Source: Nitrospirales bacterium
Lineage (GTDB): Bacteria; Nitrospirota; Nitrospiria; Nitrospirales; NS-4
Reading direction: 5' to 3'
Length of the DNA: 40,797 bases
NCBI GenBank assembly: GCA_030648395.1
Contig: JAUSHW010000185.1
Span: 1-40,797 of the forward strand
Position numbers and translations under genes: made by a program. Shown here in pieces: positions 30,244 through 40,797 of the stretch (positions are counted from its first letter, which is position 1; each line of letters begins with the position of its first letter). The notes beneath the pieces are model-generated. The model ran no database searches. It was not told the DNA's origin and was given only the letters and a program-made list of their open reading frames with translations.

Positions 30244-31554
30244 TCACGTCCGCCCGCGAAGGCGGCCTTTCTCCAAAAATCCTTCGTAGTTCCGCATAAG
30301 CATATGCGACTCAATTTGCTGCGCCGTATCTAACCCTACTCCGACGGTAATCAAAAGCGAGGTCCCGCCAAAATAAAACGGCACCCCAAGCTTGTAGATC
30401 AAAATCTCCGGGATGATACATACGCCTGCGAGATAGAGCGACCCTGCAAAAGTGACACGATTAAGCACGCGATAAATATAATCAGAAGTGCGTTGACCAG
30501 GCCGAATGCCTGGAATAAATCCTCCATACTTTTTCATATTGTCAGAAATATCCACGGGGTTCAGCACGACCGCCGTATAGAAATAACAAAAAAAGACGAT
30601 CAGGCTGACGTACAGGATGGTGTACGTGACAGACCCCGGCGCCATCATAGATCCTAAATTCTGCACCCAAGGAATCTGAATGAAGCCTGCAATCGTTGCC
30701 GGAAACGCGATAATGGACGAAGCAAAAATCGGCGGGATCACGCCGGCTGTATTGATTTTGAGCGGTATATGCGTGCTCTGCCCGCCAAACACACGCCGCC
30801 CTACCACACGCTTCGCATATTGCACCGGAATTTTTCGTCGTCCAGTTTCCAGGAACACGATTGCCGCGATCACGCCGACCATCCCAGCGATGAGCACAAT
30901 CAGCCAAAACCCCGTCAACTGACCAATATCGAATAACTGGTACGTTTCCACTACTGCGTGCGGCAGGCGCGCCACGATCCCTGCAAAGATGATCAAAGAG
31001 ATGCCGTTGCCAATGCCGCGCTCGGTGATCTGCTCGCCCAGCCACATAAGAAACGCAGTGCCGGCCGTCAGGGTCAGTATTGTCATCAGACGGAATCCCC
31101 ATCCAGGGGACTGCACAAAAGCCCCGCGATTCATATTTTCTAGCCCGACGGCGATGCCGAACGATTGGATCAATCCAATCCCGATCGTTCCGAATCGGGT
31201 GTACTGAACAATCTTCTTCCGTCCGCGCTCTCCTTCCTTGGCCAGTTTCGTCAGGTGAGGGATCACCACCGTCAGCAGCTGGAGAATGATCGACGCGCTG
31301 ATATACGGCATGATGCCGAGCGCGAAAATCGTCAGCCGAGAAAGGGCCCCTCCGGAAAAGATATCAAGGAAGCCAAGCAGCGCACCGCCTTCCTTCAGCA
31401 GAAACTTCGCTAGCTCATCGTTATTGATACCGGGGGTCGGGATGTGCGCCCCAATGCGATAGACTGCCAACATCCCCAGCGTAAAAAGAACCCGATTACG
31501 CAGCTCAGGGATATTAAAGACATTCTTGATGTTGGTGATCAGCCGCTCAAGCAC
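30244..31554 (-). CDS. secY: Preprotein translocase SecY
   Basis: LERLITNIKNVFNIPELRNRVLFTLGMLAVYRIGAHIPTPGI. Likely GTG start at 31554 overlapping the end of rplO. Confidence 0.97.
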   Translation of the reverse strand: MLERLITNIKNVFNIPELRNRVLFTLGMLAVYRIGAHIPTPGINNDELAKFLLKEGGALLGFLDIFSGGALSRLTIFALGIMPYISASIILQLLTVVIPHLTKLAKEGERGRKKIVQYTRFGTIGIGLIQSFGIAVGLENMNRGAFVQSPGWGFRLMTILTLTAGTAFLMWLGEQITERGIGNGISLIIFAGIVARLPHAVVETYQLFDIGQLTGFWLIVLIAGMVGVIAAIVFLETGRRKIPVQYAKRVVGRRVFGGQSTHIPLKINTAGVIPPIFASSIIAFPATIAGFIQIPWVQNLGSMMAPGSVTYTILYVSLIVFFCYFYTAVVLNPVDISDNMKKYGGFIPGIRPGQRTSDYIYRVLNRVTFAGSLYLAGVCIIPEILIYKLGVPFYFGGTSLLITVGVGLDTAQQIESHMLMRNYEGFLEKGRLRGRT

Positions 31555-31996
31555 CGCCCAACACCTCTGTCCTCCCCCCAGCGGCTTGAATCTTCGCAGT
31601 CGCTGACGCGCTGAATCGATGTGCCTTGATGTGGAACGGACGCGCAGGCGTCCCTTCACCCAGCACTTTAATTTTGGACTTCTGGCCGTGCACGAGACCC
31701 GCCTGAATCAGCGTCTCCGGCGTCACGTCCTGGGCGTCCGTGAGCCGGTTCAAATCCCTGATATTGACCACCACCCATTCCTGTTTGAAGATATTCGTAA
31801 AGCCCCGCTTAGGTACACGCCGCGTGAGAGGCATTTGCCCCCCCTCAAAACCAGGACGCTTCGCACCTCCTGATCTGGCCTTGAGTCCTTTGTGTCCACG
31901 GGTCGCCGTCTTCCCATGCCCCGAGCCGATCCCCCGACCAATTCGCTTCCGTCGCGTCCGTGATCCCGGCGCTGGCTTCAGTTCGTGAAGTCTCAT
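31547..31996 (-). CDS. rplO: Ribosomal protein L15
   Basis: MRLHELKPAPGSRTRRKRIGRGIGSGHGKTATRGHKG. Confidence 0.98.
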   Translation of the reverse strand: MRLHELKPAPGSRTRRKRIGRGIGSGHGKTATRGHKGLKARSGGAKRPGFEGGQMPLTRRVPKRGFTNIFKQEWVVVNIRDLNRLTDAQDVTPETLIQAGLVHGQKSKIKVLGEGTPARPFHIKAHRFSASATAKIQAAGGRTEVLGGA

Positions 31997-32208
31997 TTTG
32001 TCCCTTTTCCAGCGTCCTGAACATCCAACAGGTACGACAGTTTGTGCACCAATCCCTGCACTTGGGGCGTGTTAGGGCGAATGACCGTATGCCGGATCCG
32101 ACGAAGGCCGAGTCCGAGCAGAACGGTCCGATGCGCCCTCGGCGTCCCAATGGGACTCCGAACTAAAGTAATCGCAAGATTGCCTGAAGATTTCGCCTTA
32201 GTTCCCAT
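31993..32208 (-). CDS. rpmD: Ribosomal protein L30
   Basis: LAITLVRSPIGTPRAHRTVLLGLGLRRIRHTVIRPNTPQVQGLVHKLSYLL. Confidence 0.97.
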   Translation of the reverse strand: MGTKAKSSGNLAITLVRSPIGTPRAHRTVLLGLGLRRIRHTVIRPNTPQVQGLVHKLSYLLDVQDAGKGTK

Positions 32209-32214
32209 TATTAT

Positions 32215-32709
32215 TTATCCTGCCTGCGGAACCAGGGACTTGCGAATACGCAGAACTTCTTCCGGGTCACGCAATTGACTCAGTCCATCAAGAGTCGCAT
32301 GGACAACGTTGAAGGGGTTACCTCGCCCTAGCGTTTTCGCCACGATGTTGTGAATGCCCGACAGTTCAATGACGGCACGAACAGCCCCACCGGCTACGAT
32401 CCCCGTTCCAGCCGAGGCTGGCTTGAGCATCACATGCTCTGCGCCGAAATGCCCGCGAACCTCGTGCGGAATGGTGCCATTCTTGATCGACACGCGGACG
32501 AGTTGCTTCTTGGCATGCTTGACCGCCTTGGAAATGGCCTCGGGCACCTCTGCCGCCTTTCCCTTGCCAATCCCGACCCAGCCTTGCTCATCACCCACAA
32601 CCACCAGCGCAGTGAAGTTAAAACGTTTTCCGCCCTTCACCACTTTGGCCACGCGGTTGATAAAGACGACCTTGTCTTTCAAATTCAGTTCATCAGGATT
32701 AATTTTCAC
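32215..32709 (-). CDS. rpsE: Ribosomal protein S5
   Basis: DKVVFINRVAKVVKGGKRFNFTALVVVGDEQGWVGIGKGKA. Confidence 0.98.
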   Translation of the reverse strand: MKINPDELNLKDKVVFINRVAKVVKGGKRFNFTALVVVGDEQGWVGIGKGKAAEVPEAISKAVKHAKKQLVRVSIKNGTIPHEVRGHFGAEHVMLKPASAGTGIVAGGAVRAVIELSGIHNIVAKTLGRGNPFNVVHATLDGLSQLRDPEEVLRIRKSLVPQAG

Positions 32710-32726
32710 GTCGGCCTCGTTCCCTT

Positions 32727-33095
32727 CTAAAACTTCAACCCTTTTTCCCGAGATGCTTCAGCCAACGCCTTGATTCGCCCATGGAAACGATACCCGCCCC
32801 GGTCAAACACAACCGCCTTAAGGTTGACCTTCAACGCCCGTTCAGCGACTAACCGTCCGACAGCCACGGCAGCGGCAAGGTTTGCCCCTGACTTCAACTT
32901 GCCTTTAATCTCTTTATCCAGGGTCGACGCACTCACCAATGTCTTTCCGGTGGTGTCGTCAATGACCTGAGCGTAGAGATGCGCGTTACTCCTGAAGACA
33001 TTCATCCGCGGGCGATCAGGAGTTCCATATACTCGGAGCCTGACTCGGTGATGCCGACGAACCCGACTTCGTTCACGTTTGCTCGCATCCAACAT
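32727..33095 (-). CDS. rplR: Ribosomal protein L18
   Basis: [43 protein letters not shown]. Confidence 0.98.
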   Translation of the reverse strand: MLDASKRERSRVRRHHRVRLRVYGTPDRPRMNVFRSNAHLYAQVIDDTTGKTLVSASTLDKEIKGKLKSGANLAAAVAVGRLVAERALKVNLKAVVFDRGGYRFHGRIKALAEASREKGLKF

Positions 33096-33102
33096 GGTCA
33101 GC

Positions 33103-33639
33103 CTATTTCCCCGTCTTGCCTTCCTTACGGATTAAAGTTTCACCAGCGTATTTAATGCCCTTGGCCTTGTATACGTCTGGCTTTTTCAAAGCTCGAATGT
33201 TCGCGGCCGTTTGGCCGACAAGAGCTTTGTCCCTCCCTTTGATCGTCACAGTCGTCTGCTTATCAACCTTCGCATCAATGCCATCAGGGAGAGGGAATTC
33301 TATGGCATGGGTATAGCCCAGATTGAAACTAATGGTCCGGCCTGACAGATTGGCCTTGTAGCCCACGCCACTAATTTCCAGGATGCGCTCAAAGCCCTCT
33401 GTCACGCCCTGAACCATGTTGTAAATCTCGTTGCGCATGAGGCCATGGAGCGCTCGTTGATGACGCCCTTCGGAAGCACGGCGAACCTCCACCTGCCCAT
33501 TTGTCACAGCCACGGCAATCTCGGGAGGAACAACTCGCATCAAGCTTCCCAGTGGCCCCTTCACCGAAACTCGATGACCATCAACCGTAACTTCAACCTT
33601 ACCGGGAACTAGTATGGGTTTTTTTCCAATACGTGACAT
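33103..33639 (-). CDS. rplF: Ribosomal protein L6
   Basis: [50 protein letters not shown]. Confidence 0.98.
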   Translation of the reverse strand: MSRIGKKPILVPGKVEVTVDGHRVSVKGPLGSLMRVVPPEIAVAVTNGQVEVRRASEGRHQRALHGLMRNEIYNMVQGVTEGFERILEISGVGYKANLSGRTISFNLGYTHAIEFPLPDGIDAKVDKQTTVTIKGRDKALVGQTAANIRALKKPDVYKAKGIKYAGETLIRKEGKTGK

Positions 33640-33656
33640 CGTATGACCTTGCCTGC

Positions 33657-34055
33657 TTACCAGACGTTACACACGACTTCGCCGCCGATCATCTGGGCGC
33701 GAGAGTCTGTGCCAGTCATCACCCCTTTGGGTGTCGAGAGAATGGTAATCCCCATCCCGCCCATTACATGCGGAATGCGTGAATGCCGCACATACACCCG
33801 CTTGCCAGGCTTGCTGATCCGTCGAATTCCGGTGATCATGGGAACTTCGTCATCCTGATAACGGAGGTGCAAACGGAGCACCGGATGGCCGCCCTCGGTC
33901 ACGCGATCGACAGCCTGGATAAACCCTTCCTTTTGCAGAACACGGGCGATCTCCGCTTTCAATTTTGACGCCGGCATCTGCACCACGGCGTGTCGGCGCC
34001 TGACCGCATTGAAAATACGGTTGAACATATCGGCCAACGGATCAGTCATTGCCAT
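33657..34055 (-). CDS. rpsH: Ribosomal protein S8
   Basis: DPLADMFNRIFNAVRRRHAVVQMPASKLKAEIARVL; GGMGITILSTPKGVMTG. Confidence 0.98.
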   Translation of the reverse strand: MAMTDPLADMFNRIFNAVRRRHAVVQMPASKLKAEIARVLQKEGFIQAVDRVTEGGHPVLRLHLRYQDDEVPMITGIRRISKPGKRVYVRHSRIPHVMGGMGITILSTPKGVMTGTDSRAQMIGGEVVCNVW

Positions 34056-34059
34056 GGTA

Positions 34060-34245
34060 TCACCAACTCGATTTCGTAACTCCGGGGATTTCTCCCCGAA
34101 GGCTGAGAAACCTGAAACAAATGCGACAGAGCCTGAACTTTCGCAGAAATCCTCTGACCCGGCCGCAATTAGGGCAACGGTTATACGCCCGTGTTGTGAA
34201 CTTGGGGGTAATTTTAACTTTTAATCGAAGAGCCAATCGGGACAC
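34060..34245 (-). CDS. rpsN: Ribosomal protein S14 type Z (zinc form)
   Basis: 61 aa; [44 protein letters not shown]. Confidence 0.97.
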   Translation of the reverse strand: MSRLALRLKVKITPKFTTRAYNRCPNCGRVRGFLRKFRLCRICFRFLSLRGEIPGVTKSSW

Positions 34246-34268
34246 AGTCCTGAGACCTCCTATTCAGA

Positions 34269-34910
34269 TCAGATTCGGTAGGGGACGCCTAAGTGTTTCA
34301 AGAGCGCCTTCCCTTCATCGTTGGTCGTGGCGGTGGTCACAATCGTGATATCCATCCCATGGATGGATTCTACCGCATCATATTTGATTTCCGGAAAGAT
34401 CAACTGCTCCTTCAGACCTAAGGTGTAGTTGCCGCGTCCGTCGAATGACTTCGGCGACACCCCTTTGAAGTCACGAATACGAGGGAGCGCGGCGGTGATC
34501 AGTCGATCCAAAAACTCATACATGCGGCGGCCACGCAGCGTGACCTTTGCTCCAATCGGCAGCCCTTTCCTGAGCTTAAAATTAGCGATGGCCTTGCGCG
34601 CCTTTGTCACCACCGGACGCTGCCCCGTAATGATGCCCAGCTCCTTCACCGCAGAATCGAGCAATTTGGCGTTCTGTGTCGCCTCTCCCATCCCGACGTT
34701 GAGCACAATGCACTCAAGCCGTGGCACCTGCATCAGATTGCCGTACGAAAACTCCTTCATAAGGGCTGGAACTACTTTCTTCTGGTAATGCTCATGAAGC
34801 CTAACAGAACCTTTCGGCTCAGGCGCGGCTTTACCCTGCTTGCTTTCGGGCACCAGCGCCGACTTGGGGGCAGGCTTCGCGACAGATTTCTTCTCAGGCT
34901 TCGCCATCAT
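34269..34910 (-). CDS. rplE: Ribosomal protein L5 with N-terminal low-complexity extension
   Basis: [41 protein letters not shown]; start at the MMAKPEKK codons, overlapping the end of rplX. Confidence 0.96.
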   Translation of the reverse strand: MMAKPEKKSVAKPAPKSALVPESKQGKAAPEPKGSVRLHEHYQKKVVPALMKEFSYGNLMQVPRLECIVLNVGMGEATQNAKLLDSAVKELGIITGQRPVVTKARKAIANFKLRKGLPIGAKVTLRGRRMYEFLDRLITAALPRIRDFKGVSPKSFDGRGNYTLGLKEQLIFPEIKYDAVESIHGMDITIVTTATTNDEGKALLKHLGVPYRI

Positions 34911-35293
34911 TACGCCCGTTCTGGAGATTCGATTAGTTGCTGGCATTTTTTGCACACGCGAACGCGGGACTTGTCAGTCATTGTCTTTGATCCCACCCGT
35001 ACGGGTTTTTGACACGTTGCGCAATAGATCATCACGTTCGAGATCTGAATCGGCGCTTCGCGCTCAAGAATTCCGCCCTGCCTGTTTTGCTGGTTAGGCT
35101 TGGTATGCCGTTTGATGATGTTGATCTTCTCAATTGTCACTTTCCGCTCGCGCAGGGACACCGACAGAACTTTCCCTGATTTTCCTCGATCCTTCCCTGC
35201 AATAACGACGACCGTGTCCCCTTTGCGTACCACGCATTTCGGCGGCACTGTGAGGACACGACTGGCGCTCAGCCAACCCGTTCGCCGCATCAC
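34910..35293 (-). CDS. rplX: Ribosomal protein L24 (C-terminal double CxxC)
   Basis: [50 protein letters not shown]...CKKC. Confidence 0.96.
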   Translation of the reverse strand: MMRRTGWLSASRVLTVPPKCVVRKGDTVVVIAGKDRGKSGKVLSVSLRERKVTIEKINIIKRHTKPNQQNRQGGILEREAPIQISNVMIYCATCQKPVRVGSKTMTDKSRVRVCKKCQQLIESPERA

Positions 35294-35658
35294 AGCACCT
35301 CCGGCGCAAGCGAGATGATCTTCATGTACTTTTTCCAGCGCAGTTCGCGAGCCACGGGGCCGAAGATTCGTGTGCCCACCGGTTCGCCCTGGGCATTGAT
35401 TAGCACACAGGCATTACGATCAAACTTGATGTATGAACCATCATCCCTACGAAATCCTTTGGTCGTTCGAACAATTACCGCCTTGCTGATTTCCCCTTTT
35501 TTGACCGTTGCCTGCGGGATCGCCTCTTTGACTGTTACCATGATGACATCGCCCAAGCCCCCATACCGGCGCTTCGTGCCACCATACACGTGGAAGCACA
35601 TGACCTTCTTGGCGCCAGAATTATCGGCCACATCCAATCTGGAATAAATTTGAATCAT
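35290..35658 (-). CDS. rplN: Ribosomal protein L14
   Basis: [37 protein letters not shown]. Confidence 0.98.
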   Translation of the reverse strand: MIQIYSRLDVADNSGAKKVMCFHVYGGTKRRYGGLGDVIMVTVKEAIPQATVKKGEISKAVIVRTTKGFRRDDGSYIKFDRNACVLINAQGEPVGTRIFGPVARELRWKKYMKIISLAPEVL

Positions 35659-35933
35659 CGCGCCCGGGCCTTTTCCACGACTTCTAAAACTCGGAAGTGC
35701 TTACCTTTGCTGAGCGGACGAGTCTCTGCCAGCCTCACATGGTCGCCGATCCGGCACTCATTCTTTTCATCATGTGCCATCAGCCTGGTTACACGACGAA
35801 GCACCTTTCCGTAGCGGCCATGTCGCACCAACCGTTTCACAACCACGACTATGGTCTTTTGCATCTTATTGCTCACCACTTCCCCAACGAACTCACGGCG
35901 GTGAGCCGGCTTGGTCTGTCCCGCTTGATTCAT
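35655..35933 (-). CDS. rpsQ: Ribosomal protein S17
   Basis: [36 protein letters not shown]. Confidence 0.97.
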   Translation of the reverse strand: MNQAGQTKPAHRREFVGEVVSNKMQKTIVVVVKRLVRHGRYGKVLRRVTRLMAHDEKNECRIGDHVRLAETRPLSKGKHFRVLEVVEKARAR

Positions 35934-36166
35934 GCTTTCACGGCCGAACGTTGTCCGGCTTCGCCTTTCTGCTTCTCTCGGAGAATCGTCTTGACGCGGG
36001 CAATTTCCCGACGCGTCTGTTTGATTTTTGCCGGGCTTTCAGCCCGGCCGGCCACTAATTGAAAACGAAGATTAAATAATTCCTTCTTTAGATCCAGCGT
36101 CTTTTCACCCAATTCAATGGCCGTCAAGCCACGGAGATTCTTCACATGGAGCGCATGCGTCTCCAT
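35930..36166 (-). CDS. rpmC: Ribosomal protein L29
   Basis: [52 protein letters not shown]. Confidence 0.95.
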   Translation of the reverse strand: METHALHVKNLRGLTAIELGEKTLDLKKELFNLRFQLVAGRAESPAKIKQTRREIARVKTILREKQKGEAGQRSAVKA

Positions 36167-36582
36167 CAGATGCCTCCGCCTCGTGCAACGAAAACAGTCG
36201 CTACGGGAAGTTTGTGGGCTGCCAACCGAAACGCCTCCTTGGCCACATCCAGGGTCACACCGTCCATTTCGTATAAAATCCGCCCCGGTTTCACTACAGC
36301 GACCCAGTATTCAGGATTCCCTTTCCCTTTTCCCATCCGTGTTTCAGCCGGCTTTTTAGTGATTGGCTTGTCAGGGAAAATACGCACCCACACGCGCCCT
36401 CCGCGCTTGACATGGCGGGTCATCGCAATCCGGGCCGCTTCAATCTGTCGGTTCGTCACCCATCCTGGTTCGAGCGTCTTGAGTCCATATTCTCCAAGCG
36501 TCACCTGAGAGCCGCGATAGGCCTTGCCACTCATACGCCCTTTATGCATCTTGCGATGTTTGACTTTTTTAGGAGCAAGCAC
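36166..36582 (-). CDS. rplP: Ribosomal protein L16
   Basis: [73 protein letters not shown]. Confidence 0.98.
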   Translation of the reverse strand: MLAPKKVKHRKMHKGRMSGKAYRGSQVTLGEYGLKTLEPGWVTNRQIEAARIAMTRHVKRGGRVWVRIFPDKPITKKPAETRMGKGKGNPEYWVAVVKPGRILYEMDGVTLDVAKEAFRLAAHKLPVATVFVARGGGI

Positions 36583-36591
36583 GAGATCCTC

Positions 36592-37260
36592 CTACCGCCG
36601 TTCCGCCTCCCCCGTCCTTTTCCCTTGCTGGACGGGGGGAAGTATTTCACCCTTGTATATCCATGCCTTAATGCCGATTTGGCCCATGGTCGTGTGCGCT
36701 TCGGCAAATCCATAGTCGATATCTGCACGAAGTGTATGTAGCGGCACGCGACCTTGCAGATACCATTCGGTCCGGGCAATCTCGGCCCCCGCCAGCCTGC
36801 CAGAACACCTGATTTTGATTCCTTGGGCACCCAACCGAAGAGCCGACGCCACACTGCGCTTCATTGCCCGGCGAAACGCCACGCGTTTTTCGAGCTGTAC
36901 GGCGATATTTTCAGTGACAAGCTGTGCGTCCAGTTCGGGCTTTTTGATTTCCTTGATCGTGATATACACTTGACGGCTCAAGGTCTTTTCGAGATCAGTT
37001 TTGAGCTTGTCGACCTCGGCTCCTTTACGACCAATGATGATACCGGGCCTGGCGGTATGAATAAGGATTGTCACTTGATCTCCGGATCGTTCAATCTCGA
37101 CCTTCGAGACGCCTGCATGATAAAGCTTGCTCTTGACCATCTTGCGGACACGAATATCTTCGTGAAGCATTTTGGCGTAATCACGATCGGCATACCAACG
37201 AGAACTCCATGGCTTGACGTAGCCAAGCCGCAACCCGATCGGATGTGATTTCTGGCCCAT
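36592..37260 (-). CDS. rpsC: Ribosomal protein S3
   Basis: [36 protein letters not shown]. Confidence 0.98.
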   Translation of the reverse strand: MGQKSHPIGLRLGYVKPWSSRWYADRDYAKMLHEDIRVRKMVKSKLYHAGVSKVEIERSGDQVTILIHTARPGIIIGRKGAEVDKLKTDLEKTLSRQVYITIKEIKKPELDAQLVTENIAVQLEKRVAFRRAMKRSVASALRLGAQGIKIRCSGRLAGAEIARTEWYLQGRVPLHTLRADIDYGFAEAHTTMGQIGIKAWIYKGEILPPVQQGKRTGEAERR

Positions 37261-37264
37261 TCAG

Positions 37265-37636
37265 TTAGTCCCTTGGTTTCTTGGTAGCCTTGGCCTCGAT
37301 CGACGCCACGGCGATAGTGATATGGCTCATCCGCTTGTGAATCGAGAACGCGCGTCCTTGCGCACGTGGCTGGAACCTTTTGAGCGTCGGACCGACATCC
37401 ACATAAGCTTGGCTCACGCGTAACTCATTAGCGTCACCGATCTCCTTGCCAGCCTGCTGACCGTTGGCTACTGCCGAAAGCAGTACTTTCTGCACCACCC
37501 GAGCGGCAGCGCGGGGAGTGAACTTCAATAGCGCGAGGGCATCAACTACTGGACACCCGCGGATCAAATCAACAACGGGGCGGGCCTTCCTTGGCGCCAC
37601 CCGCACGTACCGCAATGTTGCACTCGCTTCAGCCAT
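37265..37636 (-). CDS. rplV: Ribosomal protein L22
   Basis: ATLRYVRVAPRKARPVVDLIRGCPVVDALALLKFTPRAAARVVQKVL. Confidence 0.97.
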   Translation of the reverse strand: MAEASATLRYVRVAPRKARPVVDLIRGCPVVDALALLKFTPRAAARVVQKVLLSAVANGQQAGKEIGDANELRVSQAYVDVGPTLKRFQPRAQGRAFSIHKRMSHITIAVASIEAKATKKPRD

Positions 37637-37648
37637 ACAGTCTTGCCT

Positions 37649-37936
37649 TTACTTCAGCGCCACAGCTTTTTCACTTTTGGCGGCGCCATGCCCCTTGAAA
37701 AACCGGGTAGGGGAAAATTCGCCCAACTTGTGACCGACCATATTCTCAGTGATATAAATGGGGATGAACTTTTTCCCGTTATGAATGGCCAGGGTGTGTC
37801 CGATCATCTCCGGGACAATCGTGGACCGACGTGACCACGTCTTGAGAATTTTCTTCTCCCCGCTTGTGTTCATGCTCTCAACCCGGCCAAGCAACCGGGC
37901 ATCAATGAAAGGACCTTTAGAGACTGAACGCGGCAT
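37649..37936 (-). CDS. rpsS: Ribosomal protein S19
   Basis: [69 protein letters not shown]. Confidence 0.98.
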   Translation of the reverse strand: MPRSVSKGPFIDARLLGRVESMNTSGEKKILKTWSRRSTIVPEMIGHTLAIHNGKKFIPIYITENMVGHKLGEFSPTRFFKGHGAAKSEKAVALK

Positions 37937-37965
37937 GGACTTCCTTCAGTTAAGCGCGAGCCGTT

Positions 37966-38793
37966 CTATTTCTTGCGTCGCGAGATGATAAATTTCCCTG
38001 TACGCTTGGTGCGTCGGGTCTTGTAGCCCTTGGCTTTCTGCCCCCAAGGACTCACCGGATGCGGATTGCCTGCGCCTGACTTTCCTTCTCCTCCACCATG
38101 AGGATGGTCGACCGGGTTCATAACCACCCCTCGAACATGCGGCCGACGCCCTTTCCACCGCTGGCGTCCAGCCTTTCCGATCGTGACATTCTCGTGATCA
38201 GCGTTGCCGACTTGCCCCACGGTTGCCTGGCAAGTTGCAAGGATCTTCCGCATCTCGCCAGACTTCAGGCGGACTTGGATATAGAGCCCGTCCTTGCCCA
38301 TGACTTGAGCCGAGGCACCCGCTCCGCGGATCAATTGCCCCCCCCGACCAGGCTTGAGTTCAATATTATGAACGATGGTCCCCGTCGGCATGCTCAGAAG
38401 TGGAAGCGCATTGCCCACCCGCACCTCCGCATCCACGCCTGATTGCAAGACGTCTCCGATTTTCAAACCAGCTGGAGCCAAAATGTACCGTTTCTCACCA
38501 TCGGCATAATGCAGCAACGCAATTCGTGCCGAACGGTAGGGGTCGTATTCTATAGAGCAAACGCGTGCCGCGATGCCCGACTTATCACGTTTGAAATCCA
38601 CGCGCCGGTACATCCGTTTGTGCCCACCCCCACGAAAACGGACAGATATACGGCCCTGGCTGTTTCGGCCTCCTGAGCTTTTGATGAATTCCAGTAGCGC
38701 CTTTTCAGGTTTTCCAACAGACAAGTCATCGTTGGTCAACACTGTCATCTGACGACGCGAGGGAGAAGTTGGACGAAAACTCTTGATACCCAT
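37966..38793 (-). CDS. rplB: Ribosomal protein L2
   Basis: [56 protein letters not shown]. Confidence 0.98.
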   Translation of the reverse strand: MGIKSFRPTSPSRRQMTVLTNDDLSVGKPEKALLEFIKSSGGRNSQGRISVRFRGGGHKRMYRRVDFKRDKSGIAARVCSIEYDPYRSARIALLHYADGEKRYILAPAGLKIGDVLQSGVDAEVRVGNALPLLSMPTGTIVHNIELKPGRGGQLIRGAGASAQVMGKDGLYIQVRLKSGEMRKILATCQATVGQVGNADHENVTIGKAGRQRWKGRRPHVRGVVMNPVDHPHGGGEGKSGAGNPHPVSPWGQKAKGYKTRRTKRTGKFIISRRKK

Positions 38794-39086
38794 TAGACGC
38801 CCTCAAAGATCTCCAGCTTTTCACCAGGCTTTAACGTCACAATCGCCTTCTTCCAATCAGGCTTCTTGCCAGCCATCCGCCCAATGCGGCGAACCTTGCC
38901 GCCGACATTCATGACATTGACTTTCTCTACCTTCGCATTCAGCGCCAGTTCGGTCGCTTTTTTGATCTCAACCTTGTTGGCGTCAGCCCTAACAAGAAGG
39001 CCTATTTTATGCTGACTTTCACGCATTTCCGTCAATTTTTCAGTCAAAAGCGGACGAATAATGATATCGCGCGCGTTGCGGGTCAT
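38793..39086 (-). CDS. rplW: Ribosomal protein L23
   Basis: [40 protein letters not shown]. Confidence 0.97.
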   Translation of the reverse strand: MTRNARDIIIRPLLTEKLTEMRESQHKIGLLVRADANKVEIKKATELALNAKVEKVNVMNVGGKVRRIGRMAGKKPDWKKAIVTLKPGEKLEIFEGV

Positions 39087-39706
39087 GCGAAAGCCTCTTC
39101 AATCCTCGACAAATCACGTCGCGTGATCAGAACGGCGTCGTGCACAAGTAAGTCGCGAACATTAACGCCTTCGGGAGCAATAACCGTCACGTCAGGTATA
39201 TTTCTCGCAGCACGGCGAAGCCGATCTTGATCGCCTCCGGCTACGATCAACGTCCTGCCGGCAAGGCCTAGAACCTTCAACATCAACGCGATTGACTTGG
39301 TTTTGCCGTCGGGCTGAGGAAAATCTTCCAAAACAAGCAGCCCCCCTTCACGAACTTTCACAGACAAGGCCGACCTCACAGCCCCGCGCGTTTTCTTCTT
39401 TGGCATCGTATATCCATAGTCGCGTGGCAGCGGTCCAAATACGATCCCTCCGTGCCGCCACAGCGGCGACCGAATCGACCCCGCCCGAGCCCGACCAGTG
39501 TGCTTCTGCTTGTAAGGCTTCTTCCCGCTTCCGCTAACCAGACCACGTGTTTTGGTGGACGCCGTGCCCTGGCGCAGGCCAGCCTGCTGCTGAAGGACAA
39601 CCTCATGCAGGACAGGCCCGTTCACTTCAGCCCCGAAAACATCGGAGCGAAGCTCAATAACTCCCACCTTGCGACGATTCAAGTCAATGACATCAATCGT
39701 GGGCAT
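39083..39706 (-). CDS. rplD: Ribosomal protein L4
   Basis: QKHTGRARAGSIRSPLWRHGGIVFGPLPRDYGYTMPKK. Confidence 0.97.
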   Translation of the reverse strand: MPTIDVIDLNRRKVGVIELRSDVFGAEVNGPVLHEVVLQQQAGLRQGTASTKTRGLVSGSGKKPYKQKHTGRARAGSIRSPLWRHGGIVFGPLPRDYGYTMPKKKTRGAVRSALSVKVREGGLLVLEDFPQPDGKTKSIALMLKVLGLAGRTLIVAGGDQDRLRRAARNIPDVTVIAPEGVNVRDLLVHDAVLITRRDLSRIEEAFA

Positions 39707-39718
39707 AAAACACTACTC

Positions 39719-40345
39719 CTAGGAAGCCTTCACGGATTTCTTTATGACGACGAGACTGCCTCGTGCGCCAGGAATCGAGCCACGAACAAAAATGAGATGC
39801 TCCTCTGGCCGCACGTCAATAACTTGAAGCGCTTGAGTGGTCACCTTCACGCTTCCCATATGCCCCGCCATCCTCATGTTTTTCCAGACACGCGAAGGCG
39901 AGGAACTGCTGCCGATCGATCCGGGAGCCCTGTGAAACATCGATCCATGAGATCTCGGACCGCCATGAAAATGATGCCGCTTCATAACTCCCTGAAAGCC
40001 CTTGCCCTTCGACACGCCCGTGACATCCACAAGTTCGCCCTTTGCGAACAAACTCACCGTAATTGTCGAGCCGACTTGGGTGTCGTTGGAAGCGGGAAAC
40101 TCTCGAACATGCCTGAATACGGGAAGATTAGCTTTGGCAAAATGCCCCCTGGCTGGCTTCGACGCCTTCCGGTCAGGCAATTCAAGAAAAGCCAACTGAA
40201 CAGCGGCATACCCGTCCCGTTCCTTTGTCTTCACTTGTGATACCCGACAAGGGCCGGCCTCGATCACCGTAACCGGTACTGCTCGCCCGCCATCGAGAAA
40301 TAGCTGGGTCATCCCAAGCTTCTGCCCCATCAAGCCGGTGGTCAT
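39719..40345 (-). CDS. rplC: Ribosomal protein L3
   Basis: [52 protein letters not shown]. Confidence 0.97.
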   Translation of the reverse strand: MTTGLMGQKLGMTQLFLDGGRAVPVTVIEAGPCRVSQVKTKERDGYAAVQLAFLELPDRKASKPARGHFAKANLPVFRHVREFPASNDTQVGSTITVSLFAKGELVDVTGVSKGKGFQGVMKRHHFHGGPRSHGSMFHRAPGSIGSSSSPSRVWKNMRMAGHMGSVKVTTQALQVIDVRPEEHLIFVRGSIPGARGSLVVIKKSVKAS

Positions 40346-40659
40346 AGCTTGATCTCCACATCCACTCCGGCCGCCAGGTTGAGTTTCATCAACGCATCCA
40401 TGGTCTCAGGCGTGGGCTCCATAATATCCATCAGTCGCTTGTAGGTTCGGATCTCAAACTGCTCGCGTGACTTCTTATCCGCATGAGTCGAGCGCTGAAC
40501 AGTCCACTTATTAATGCGGGTAGGCAATGGAATCGGCCCGACCACTTTGGCCCCCGTGCGCCTGACGGTTTCGACAATCTCCGAGACGGACTGGTCGAGC
40601 ACACGATAGTCAAAACTCTTGAGCCGAATGCGAATCCGTTGATCGAGCTTGATCGCCAT
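40342..40659 (-). CDS. rpsJ: Ribosomal protein S10
   Basis: [76 protein letters not shown]. Confidence 0.98.
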   Translation of the reverse strand: MAIKLDQRIRIRLKSFDYRVLDQSVSEIVETVRRTGAKVVGPIPLPTRINKWTVQRSTHADKKSREQFEIRTYKRLMDIMEPTPETMDALMKLNLAAGVDVEIKL

Positions 40660-40678
40660 TATGCGTGACCCCTTCCCC

Positions 40679-40797
40679 TCACGCCAGGATTTCGGTGACG
40701 ATGCCAGAACCGACGGTTTTGCCGCCCTCGCGCACGGCAAACCGCAGCCCCTGGTCCATCGCGATCGGCGAGATCAGCTCCGCTGAAATCGCCACAT
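40679..40797 (-). CDS. tuf: Elongation factor Tu, C-terminal fragment cut by the window edge
   Basis: Translated: [38 protein letters not shown]; synteny tuf-rpsJ. Confidence 0.93.
   Translation of the reverse strand, partial: VAISAELISPIAMDQGLRFAVREGGKTVGSGIVTEILA

Overview
The window is a 40.8 kb, almost fully coding stretch in which every credible gene lies on the minus strand. The gene content and the zinc-type Adk, S14, L24 and L36 fit a Gram-negative bacterium, possibly Nitrospirota-like, but taxonomy is inference only. In transcription order, from high to low coordinate, it contains: the 3' end of tuf; the canonical S10-spc-alpha ribosomal superoperon (rpsJ to rplQ, with secY, adk, map, infA, rpmJ and rpoA); lptC-lptA-lptB-rpoN; a small MerR-type HTH gene; pilM-N-O-P-Q; aroC-aroB; a GAF-GAF-ANTAR RNA-binding regulator; nadE; an uncharacterised outer-membrane beta-barrel protein; and a nitrogen-control cluster amt2-glnB2-glnD-glnA-amt1-glnB1-nifA-like. 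The best lead is RNA-level. The glnA-amt1 gap holds what looks like a complete ANTAR-type antitermination leader: two tandem hairpins with hexaloops AUCGUC and AAUGGC, both fitting A1/G4, the second sharing its sequence with the 5' arm of an intrinsic terminator about 25 nt before the amt1 start. A candidate trans-acting ANTAR protein is encoded about 9 kb away in the same cluster. A second, different structured leader of about 177 nt, with its own sigma70-like promoter, lies between the ANTAR gene and nadE. It carries a long hairpin, a possible internal pseudoknot, and a competing antiterminator/terminator pair. Several other hexaloop hairpins sit at gene boundaries in the cluster, with weaker support. 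All structures were read by eye; no folding or database search was run.
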